From Reticulitermes speratus (lineage: Eukaryota > Arthropoda > Insecta > Blattodea > Rhinotermitidae), in the NCBI GenBank assembly GCA_021186555.1, contig JAJKFL010000006.1, positions 45,890,138 through 45,954,137 of the forward strand: a stretch of 64,000 nt of DNA. Direction: 5' to 3'. The notes under the pieces were generated by a model. It did no database searches. It was not told the DNA's origin and was given only the letters and a program-made list of their open reading frames with translations. Each line of letters starts with the position of its first letter. Position 1 is the first letter of the stretch. Shown piece by piece: positions 55,410-64,000 of the stretch. Position numbers and translations under genes: made by a program.

Positions 55410-55701
55410 GTGTGGGCCGCGATAGCTCAGTCGGTATAGCGACTCGCTACGGGCTGGACGGTCTGGGGATCGAATGTCGGTGGGGGCGAGATTTTCAGCA
55501 CCCGTCCAGACCGGCCCTGGGGCCCACCCAGCCTCGTATACAATGGGTACCGGGTCATTCCCGGGGGTAAAGCGGCCGGGACGTGGAGTTGACCACCCAC
55601 TCCATCTAGTGCCAGGGTTAAAGAAAGAGTAGAGCTATATCTCTACTCCCCCTCTGGGCCTTCATGGCCTGTTATAGGGAGAACTTTACCTTTACCTTTA
55701 C
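55410..55701 (+). mobile_element. SINE (family 1), complete with target-site duplication
   Basis: Flanked by CATTACATTTGT (55398-55409 and 55702-55713). The tRNA-like head has A box TAGCTCAGTCGGT and B box GGATCGAATGT. The body includes GTCCAGACCGGCCCTGGGGC and GTAAAGCGGCCGGGACGTGG. The tail is (CTTTAC)n. Reference copy for the fragments at 3.5 and 24.7 kb. Confidence 0.93.
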
Positions 55702-55713
55702 CATTACATTTGT

Positions 55714-56394
55714 TTATAATAATAATTTTATATTTTATCTTGACAGTTGTCAAGTGTCTTTAAATGTGTGTGTAAAGTTTGCATGCCATTTGTGGCCGTA
55801 GAGGGTTGTCCAACACGTACACAAATTTCCGCATAAAGTTGCAAGATAAGACGACTTTCGTGAATCCGTTGGAGTAAAATATTAGGAGGGGGAAGTGATT
55901 GCGGACTTGTGTCGCTTGTGGCTGACAAGGCAGACGGGGCCTGTTGCTGGCAGCAGACAGCAGCGCTGATATTCACGCACGATCTCTTTACTTCTACAGT
56001 TTCCTGTTCTTCTCCAAAACCGCCAACCCCCTTCCCCCCCATCCAAGACCGTAATGTTAATAACATAAGAATAGTTCAGTACAGTACAGCGTGCGTAGAA
56101 ATCAGTGCGGTCGCACGCAACACGCAGTGGCAATTATGTGTACCATCTACGTCCTTGACGGTGTGTAATTCGGTGTGCTGCTCATGGTTTATGGACTTAA
56201 TTCGGTTAGCCACATTTCCCTTGCCGTTTACAACGGGCACAATTTGTCTGCTGAGAAATGTCGGCCGGTTCTGCTGTCTGCGAGTGATGCTGTATCATGT
56301 ACATCAGTTCGATTTTTGTTTCATGTTTGAAAGTAGCAATAAAATAAAAACATTACAATACGAATTATAATGTGTAGAAAATGGTGCCGTCGGT
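55714..56394. other. Unassigned DNA
   Basis: A plus-strand open frame of about 153 codons (55909-56370) overlaps minus-strand frames and has no recognisable domain or repeat. It cannot be called a gene from the sequence alone. Confidence 0.35.
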
Positions 56395-56650
56395 TTTCTT
56401 TGTGGCTGTGATACTTGGTCTGTCACATTAAGGGAAGAACACAGTCTGGGGTTGTTCGACAATGGGGTGCTGAGGGAGGTATTTGTGTTTAAGGGGGAAG
56501 AAGCAACAGGAACATGGAGAAACTGACATATTGAGGAGCTTTATAGTTTGTATGTGTAGCGAGATTGTGTTCCTTTAATCACATCGAGTTCAGTGAGGTT
56601 GGTAGGGCCTGTAGCACGCATGGGAAGGAAGCGAGATAAATAAGAGGCAG
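56395..56650 (+). pseudogene. LINE ORF tail fragment, heavily decayed
   Basis: Shifted frames give GLSH/TLR..., FxLRGKK, EHGET..ILRSF and VRLVGPVARMGRKRD, in the same order as the HNEELHDLY...[13 protein letters not shown] region of the LINE family at 17.7 kb. Multiple stops; related in layout to 15.0 kb. Confidence 0.65.
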
Positions 56651-56924
56651 AAGATTCGGCTTACCAGTTAACATTGCGTCCGTATTTGTTACTCGATAGC
56701 ATAGAGCCCTGTCAGCAGCACTGTATAAGTCGCACGGTGGAGCACAGTTCCTGTCAGGCACTACCGAAAACAGAAAACTGTCTTGTGTCTGCTGAGAGTG
56801 GAAGTCGTTGGTCATTTGGGCCGTAGCTAAGTCACTGTATCGACTGAGCTATTTAAATAAACGCCAACAGGACAAGATTTAAACTACAAATACGAAGATT
56901 AAATTAAATTATATTATAAAGATT
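56651..56924. other. Unassigned DNA
   Basis: No feature recognised. Confidence 0.4.
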
Positions 56925-58258
56925 TAGCTCGTACCGCGCAGTAAACACACTCCGTCTCAGTTATACAAACCAGTCAGTTAATGTTGTACAGTGAAATAAT
57001 CGCTGTTTGTTCTGAGATCCACACAAAACACATAAATACAGTCCGTACCGCGCAGTAAACACACTCCGTCTCAGTTATACAAACCAGTCAGTTAATGCTG
57101 TACAGTGAAATAATCGCTGTTTGTTCTGAGATCCACACAAAACACATAAATACAGTCTGTACCGCGCAGTAAACACACTCCGTCTCAATTATACAAACCA
57201 GTCAGTTAATGTTGTACAGTGAAATAATCGCTGTTTGTTCTGAGATCCACACAAAACACATAAATACAGTCCGTACCGCGCAGTAAACACACTCCGTCTC
57301 AGTTACACAAACCAGTCAGTTAATGTTGTACAGTGAAATAATCGCTGTTTGTTCTGAGATCCACACAAACCACATAAATACAGTCCGTACCGCGCAGTAA
57401 ACACACTCCGTCTCAGTTATACAAACCAGTCAGTTAATGTTGTACAGTGAAATAATCGCTGTTTGTTCTGAGATCCACACAAACCACATAAATACAGTCC
57501 GTACCGCGCAGTAAACACACTCCGTCTCAGTTATACAAACCAGTCAGTTAATGTTGTACTGTGAAAAAATCGCTGTTTGTTCTGAGATCCACACAAAACA
57601 CATAAATACAGTCCGTACCGCGCAGTAAACACACTCCGTCTCAGTTATACAAACCAGTCAGTTAATGCTGTACAGTGAAATAATCGCTGTTTGTTCTGAG
57701 ATCCACACAAAACACATAAATACAGTCCGTACCGCGCAGTAAACACACTCCGTCTCAGTTATACAAACCAGTCAGTTAATGCTGTACAGTGAAATAATCG
57801 CTGTTTGTTCTGAGATCCACACAAACCACATAAATACAGTCCGTACCGCGCAGTAAACACACTCCGTCTCAGTTATACAAACCAGTCAGTTAATGTTGTA
57901 CTGTGAAAAAATCGCTGTTTGTTCTGAGATCCACACAAAACACATAAATACAGTCCGTACCGCGCAGTAAACACACTCCGTCTCAGTTATACAAACCAGT
58001 CAGTTAATGCTGTACAGTGAAATAATCGCTGTTTGTTCTGAGATCCACACAAAACACATAAATACAGTCCGTACCGCGCAGTAAACACACTCCGTCTCAG
58101 TTATACAAACCAGTCAGTTAATGCTGTACAGTGAAATAATCGCTGTTTGTTCTGAGATCCACACAAAACACATAAATACACTGTGCGGGCGGAACGTAGA
58201 GTTTGTGAATGTTAAACCTGGTGGTACATATAGTAACCAATGTAATTTAAATGGTTAA
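56925..58258 (-). mobile_element. PiggyBac-like element with 114-bp array, inverted copy
   Basis: About 11 units in reverse orientation, then the leader (GGCGGAACGTAGAGTTTGTG) and a decayed left terminus ATTTAAATGGTTAA ending at 58258. Units with GTACTGTGAAAAAATCG and ACAAACCACATAAA recur three units apart, showing block duplication. Confidence 0.78.
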
Positions 58259-58540
58259 ATATCCATTAAGAATTTTCTGATGAAAGAAGAGGAAGATTCA
58301 GGAAGAAAAGCTTTCGTTTGAACACACGTGTCTTACACTGTCGCGGTCTCTCCATCTCGCGTGCTGTTTTGCCCATGTTCCTCTCCTGTCCTGTTAGTTA
58401 TCAAAAAGTCGCTTAAAGCTGTAGCTTAAGCCTGGTACTGAGCATTAAATAATGTTGTTTACGATCCACGCTGTCGGCTGTGATCCAGCATGTGTATGAT
58501 CTTGTCTCACGTCCAACATTAAGTGTCCTAAGTTAAGCTA
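58259..58540. other. Unassigned DNA
   Basis: Nothing recognised. Confidence 0.4.
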
Positions 58541-58542
58541 AC

Positions 58543-58815
58543 GCCGATCCCAGTGGCCGCGCGGTCTAAGGCGTGGATCTACGGCCGTTCGCTTACTGGG
58601 ATTGTGGGTTCGAATACCACCGGGGGCATGGTTGTCTGTCCGTTGTGAGTGTTGTGTGTTGTCAGGTAGAGGTCTATGCGAAGGGCTGATCACTCGTCTA
58701 GAGGAGTCCTACCGACTGTGGTGTGTCTCAGGGTGTGTGTGACCATGAAACCTCGACGAAACGAGGAGGCCCAGGCCCATATAAGGCTGTCGAGCCATAG
58801 GGTGAAAAAAAAAGT
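58543..58815 (+). mobile_element. tRNA-derived SINE (family 2)
   Basis: Same layout as 31844-32101: head GTGGCCGCGCGGTCTAAGGC, B box GGGTTCGAATAC, GTTGTGAGTGTTGTGTGTTG, 3' domain GAGGAGGCCCAGGCCCATAT and poly-A. Flanks AGTTAAGCTAAC and AGTTACGTTAAC fit a diverged target-site duplication. Its 3' domain (CCCATATAAGGCTGT) is closer to SINE family 3 than to the 31.8 kb copy. Confidence 0.9.
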
Positions 58816-59060
58816 TACGTTAACAAAAGCACACAGCACATCTCTTTCTGCTTTACTGACCCTTGACCTTACTAAGAGCTTTTTGATTGCGGCACAGTCC
58901 ACAGAGTATCTGAAGTTAGTGCGGTGTCATTTAAATTAACTAAATTGGTGTAGCAAAGTAAGGTACTTGTTATCATCTTAATATTACCTTTGCTTCTAGG
59001 GTTGTGGTTCGCAAATGGTCATGCCCCTTCAGTTTTCCCAGCTAAAAGTGTGTATGCAGT

Positions 59061-61412
59061 TATCACTTCATACAGTGTGATGTACTATATTGCCCCATAA
59101 GTGCATACAGTGTGATGTACTATATTGCCCCATAAGTGCATACAGTGTGATGTACTATATTACCCCATAAGTGCATACAGTGTGATGTACTATAGTACCC
59201 CATAAGTGCATACAGTGTGATGTACTATAGTACCCCATAAGTGCATACAGTGTGATGTACTATATTACCCCATAAGTGCATACAGTGTGATGTACTATAG
59301 TACCCCATAAGTGCATACAGTGTGATGTACTATAGTACCCCATAAGTATATACATTGTGATGTACTATAGTACCCCATAAGTGCATACAGTGAGATGTAG
59401 TATATTGCCCCATAAGTGCATACAGTGTGATGTACTATAGTACCCCATAAGTGCATACATTGTGATGTACTATATTACCCCATAAGTGCATACAGTGTGA
59501 TGTACTATAGTACCCCATAAGTGCATACAGTGTGATGTACTATATTACCCCATAAGTGCATACAGTGTGATGTACTATAGTACCCCATAAGTGCATACAG
59601 TGTGATGTACTATAGTACCCCATAAGTGCATACAGTGTGATGTACTATATTACCCCATAAGTGCATACAGTGTGATGTACTATAGTACCCCATAAGTGCA
59701 TACAGTGTGATGTACTATAGTACCCCATAAGTGCATACAGTGTGATGTACTATATTACCCCATAAGTGCATACAGTGTGATGTACTATAGTACCCCATAA
59801 GTGCATACAGTGTGATGTACTATAGTACCCCATAAGTATATACATTGTGATGTACTATAGTACCCCATAAGTGCATACAGTGAGATGTAGTATATTGCCC
59901 CATAAGTGCATACAGTGTGATGTACTATAGTACCCCATAAGTGCATACATTGTGATGTACTATATTACCCCATAAGTGCATACAGTGTGATGTACTATAG
60001 TACCCCATAAGTGCATACAGTGTGATGTACTATATTACCCCATAAGTGCATACAGTGTGATGTACTATAGTACCCCATAAGTGCATACAGTGTGATGTAC
60101 TATAGTACCCTATAAGTATATACATTGTGATGTACTATAGTACCCCATAAGTGCATACAGTGTGATGTAGTATATTGCCCCATAAGTGCATACAGTGTGA
60201 TGTACTATAGTACCCCATAAGTGCATACAGCGTGATGTACTATAGTACCCCATAAGTACATACAGTGTGATGTACTATAGTACCCCATAAGTGCTTATAG
60301 TGTGATGTACTATAGTACCCCATAAGTGCATACAGTGTGATGTACTATAGTAACCAATAAGTGCATACAGTTTGTTATACTATAGTACCCCATAAGTGCA
60401 TACAGTACGGTGTTTTATAGTACCCTATAAGTGCATACAGTCCGGTGTTCTATAGTATCCCATAAGTGCATGCAGTGCGGTGTTTTATATTATCCCATAA
60501 GTGCATATAGTGCGGTGTTCTATAGTACTCCATAAGTGCATGCAGTGCGGTGTTTTATATTACCCCATAAGTGCATACAGTGTGATGTTCTATAGTACCC
60601 CATAAATACATAGTGTGATGTTCTATAGCACCCCATAAGTGCATACATTGCGGTGTTCTATAGTACCCCATAAGTACATCCAGTGCGGTGTTTTATAGTA
60701 CCCCAAAAGTGCATACAGTGAGGTGTTCTATAGTACCCCATAAGTGCATACAGTGTGATGTACTACAATACCCATAAGTACATACAGTGTGATGTACTAT
60801 AGTACCCCATAAGTGCATACAGTGTGATGAACTATAGTACCCCATAAGTGCATACAGTTTGATGTACTATAGTACCCCATAAGTGAATACAGAACGGTGT
60901 TTTATAGTACCCCATAAGTGCATACAGTGCGGTGTTCTATAGTACCCCATAAGTGCATGCAGTGCGGTGTTTTATATTATCCCATAAGTGCTTACAGTGT
61001 GATGTTCTATAGTACCCCATAAATACATAATATGATGTTCTTTAGCACCCCATAAGTGCATACATTGCGGTGTTCTATAGTACCCCATAAGTGCATCCAG
61101 TGCGGTGTTTTATAGTACCCCATAAGTGCATACAGTGAGGTGTTCTATAGTACCCCATAAATACATAGTGTGATGTTCTATAGCACCCCATAAGTGCTTA
61201 CATTGCGATGTTCTATAGTACCACATAATTGTATACATTGTGGTGTTCTATAGTACCACATAATTGCATACAATGTGGTGTTGTATAGTACCACATAATT
61301 GCATACAGTGTGATGTTCTATAGTACCCCATAAGTGAATACAATGTGGTGTTGTATAGTACCACATAATTGCATACAGTGTGGTGTTCTATAGTTCCCCA
61401 TAAGTGCATATA
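59061..61412. repeat. 35-bp tandem repeat, about 67 copies
   Basis: Unit GTGCATACAGTGTGATGTAC + TATAGTACCCCATAA. Up to about 60.3 kb the copies are similar. A marker pair (GTATATACATTG then GTGAGATGTAGTATATTGCC) recurs at about 59345, 59835 and 60115, spaced 14 and 8 units. From 60.4 kb the subtype GCGGTGTTTTATA dominates, and at the end (61.2-61.4 kb) ACCACATAATTGC. Confidence 0.95.
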
Positions 61413-62297
61413 GTGTATTGAACTTCCCTTTGAGAAGCTCTAGAAATTAATAGCTTATATTCGCGCTTTGTTCTGTGTTCTGCAAGCCAAAGTAGACAGT
61501 CGAATGAACAGTTGTCTTCTGCTGACGTTCTTTTGTTTCTTTATTTAAGCTTTAATCCCTGATACGATATGTTCCTTTTTCATCGTTCCACAAAGATGGA
61601 GAACACTTTACGGTTGTTAGTTGCTTCGAGGCACGTCACAATTCTGAGAGCTGCGGTCGACAAGTTGACGATCGCATTGCGCGGCCGAGAGTAAAGGAAT
61701 CGTTGAGTTGTGGGTGCGATCTGGTCTGGGCAGCCCGGGTCGAAAGGGTTGTCTAGCTTTAAGGGTTTTGAGGTTCTGGATGTGTCTTCTATATGCTTGG
61801 AGAGAAAGAAGAAAGGCTTAGCGTAGATGGCAGTGCTGTCGGCATAAGCTGAGAAGTACTGACACTAGGTGCAACTAAGTACAACCGCGGATGAATTTGG
61901 CCAAACGAAGGAAAAGACATTTTGTTTCTACGCTGGGAAATTAAGAAGTAGTGGGGAAAGAACACGTAGAATGGTGCGTTGTGAAGAGGGCAGTGTGTCA
62001 ACTTGGGGGGGGGGGGGGAAGGGGTGGATGACCCTGTGTGGAGAGGAAGAGTGTGGTATATATATATATATATATATTGCTGCAATACATAGGAATGCAA
62101 AAATGGGGAGGAAAGGTTTGAATTTTAATGGTTAAATTTGAATATGTAGACAGCGTGTAAGAAATAGTTAACTGTACTGTGATAATAAAATGGAGTAACG
62201 TAGTTAATATTTATTTGAGATAAACTGTAAGTGGGGAAGAAAATGACATAGAGGGTTGAAGAAGTGAATGAAGGGGTAGGCAAGTAGCGACTGGTGG
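61413..62297. other. Unassigned DNA with G run and (TA)n
   Basis: Poly-G of 13 at about 62006-62018 and (TA)n at about 62058-62078. Frames of 88-103 codons on both strands show no domain. Confidence 0.4.
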
Positions 62298-64000
62298 GCT
62301 GTGTACCGTATTGTAAGTGATACAGATCTTAAGGTATAAGGAAGGGGGACGTCTGTTGGATATTAAGCTGTGTACCGTATTGTAAGTGATACAGATCTTA
62401 AGGCATAAGGAAGGGGGACGTCTGTTGGATATTAAGCTGTGTACCGTATTGTAAGTGATACAGATCTTAAGGTATAAGGAAGGGGGTACTCTGTTGGATA
62501 TTAAGCTGTGTACCGTATTGTAAGTGATACAGATTTTAAGGTATAAGGAAGGGGGACGTCTGTTGGATATTAAGCTGTGTACCGTATTGTAAGTGATACA
62601 GATCTTAAGGCATAAGGTAGGGGGACGTCTGTTGGATATTAAGCTGTGTACCGTATTGTAAGTGATACAGATCTTAAGGCATAAGAAAGGGGGACGTCTG
62701 CTGTATATTAAGCTGTGTACCTATTGTAAGTGATACAGATCTTAAGGCAGAAGGTAGGGGGACGTCTGCTGTATATTAAGCTGTGTACTTATTGTAAGTG
62801 ATACAGATCTTAAGGCATAAGGTAGGGGGACGTCTGTTGGATATTAAGCTGTGTACCGTATTGTAAGTGATACAGATCTTAAGGCAAAGGTAGGGGGACG
62901 TCTGTTGGATATTAAGCTGTGTACCGTATGTAAGTGATACAGATCTTAAGGCAGAAGGTAGGGGGACGTCTGTTGGATATTAAGCTGTGTACGTTATTGT
63001 AAGTGATACAGATCTTAAGGCATAAGGTAGGGGGACGTCTGTTGGATATTAAGCTGTGTACCTATTGTAAGTGATACAGATCTTAAGGCATAAGGAAGGG
63101 GGACGTCTGTTGGATATTAAGCTGTGTACCGTATTGTAAGTGATACAGATCTTAAGGCATAAGGAAGGGGGACGTCTGTTGGATATTAAGCTGTGTACCG
63201 TAATGTAAGTGATACAGATCTTAAGGCAGAAGGAAGGGGGACGTCTGTTGGATATTAAGTTGTGTACCGTATTGTAAGTGATGCAGATCTTAAGGCAGAA
63301 GGAAGGGGACGTCTGTTGGATATTAAGCTGTGTACCGTAATGTAAGTGATACAGATCTTAAGGCAGAAGGAAGGGGGACGTCTGTGGATATTAAGCTGTG
63401 TACCGTATTGTAAGTGATACAGATCTTAAGGCATAAGGAAGGGGGACGTCTGTGGATATTAAGCTGTGTACCGTATTGTAAGTGATACAGATCTTAAGGC
63501 ATAAGGAAGGGGGACGTCTGTTGGATATTAAGCTGTGTACCGTAATGTAAGTGATACAGATCTTAAGGCAGAAGGAAGGGGGACGTCTGTTGGATATTAA
63601 GTTGTGTACCGTATTGTAAGTGATACAGATCTTAAGGCATAAGGAAGGGGACGTCTGTTGGATATTAAGCTGTGTACCGTAATGTAAGTGATACAGATCT
63701 TAAGGCAGAAGGAAGGGGGACGTCTGTTGGATATTAAGTTGTGTACCGTATTGTAAGTGATGCAGATCTTAAGGCAGAAGGAAGGGGGACGTCTGTTGGA
63801 TATTAAGTTGTGTACCGTATTGTAAGTGATGCAGATCTTAAGGCAGAAGGAAGGGGGACGTCTGTTGGATATTAAGTTGGTACCGTATTGTAAGTGATGC
63901 AGATCTTAAGGCAGAAGGAAGGGGGACGTCTGTTGGATATTAAGCTGTGTACCGTAATGTAAGTGATACAGATCTTAAGGCAAAGGTAAGGGGACGTCTG
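62298..64000. repeat. 69-bp tandem repeat, about 25 copies, runs off the window
   Basis: Unit GCTGTGTACCGTATTGTAAG + TGATACAGATCTTAAGGCAT + AAGGAAGGGGGACGTCTGTT + GGATATTAA. Subtypes (GGCATAAGG/GGCAGAAGG; GATACAG/GATGCAG) cluster in neighbouring units. The array is cut by the end of the window. Confidence 0.95.

Noticed and set aside
55909-56370. 153-codon open frame as a host exon
   Set aside because: It overlaps antisense frames and shows no domain, no convincing splice signals and no similarity I recognise; it could be chance.

Overview
This window looks like repeat-dominated intergenic DNA from an animal, most likely an insect and probably a cockroach or termite (Blattodea). The basis is the style of the repeats: tRNA-derived SINEs with A and B boxes, LINE 3' ends with TTAG-type tails, TA-flanked hairpin MITEs and TTAA-flanked elements. 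Several peptide-like shadows ([23 protein letters not shown]) are familiar to me from memory as repeats in Blattodea and other insect genomes. No bacterial-type operon, rRNA, CRISPR or functional tRNA is visible, and I recognise no host protein-coding gene. The long open frames are mostly frame-neutral tandem repeats (for example 39 bp = 13 codons).

Layout. By rough estimate about half of the window is tandem repeat. Arrays: 25 bp (0.64-1.03 kb), 114 bp (1.5-3.0, 8.2-10.9, 21.8-22.8, 27.7-29.0, 56.9-58.2 kb), 39 bp (4.5-6.2 kb, inverted at 48.4-49.9 kb), 22 bp (7.2 kb), 30 bp (12.9-13.3), 38/27 bp (13.6-14.2), 36 bp (15.9-16.9), 20 bp (17.0-17.4), 22 bp (18.1-19.9), 23 bp (23.7-24.4), 82 bp hairpin units (32.3-33.4), 50 bp (34.5-34.7), 31 bp (34.8-35.3), 91 bp (36.5-42.9), 50/51 bp (44.8-46.3), 22 bp (54.5-55.3), 35 bp (59.1-61.4) and 69 bp (62.3 kb to the window end). 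Between them lie LINE fragments (3.7, 15.0, 17.7, 21.1, 23.4, 24.4, 30.5, 33.4, 43.7, 47.7 and 56.4 kb), at least three SINE families (3.5, 24.7 and 55.4 kb; 31.1, 31.8, 47.4 and 58.5 kb; 53.0 kb), hairpin MITEs, and a Tigger/pogo-like element at 44.6-46.5 kb nested in an older repeat.

The main theme is that many arrays can be traced to a transposable element. The 39-bp array is the last 13 codons of a LINE ORF. The 82-bp array is a hairpin MITE. The 114-bp array sits inside a piggyBac-like non-autonomous element. The 50/51-bp array sits inside a Tigger-like element. The 36- and 91-bp arrays are different expansions of the same ancestral repeat. Tandem expansion of element segments seems to be a general process in this genome.

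The most interesting signal is a recurrent hammerhead-ribozyme-like motif: CTGAnGA, one extra base, a perfect short hairpin, GAAAC, then (A)TGTH or GTC, with complementary flanks. It occurs in about 15 places on both strands. At least four copies (25.03, 31.75, 33.83 and 33.92 kb) have the core, stem II, a short stem III and a 4-6 bp stem I all intact. Several lie in inverted-repeat elements, which recalls the hammerhead ribozymes known from Penelope-like retroelements. The region 49.93-51.2 kb reads like a blend of two different repeat units and may be an assembly artefact.
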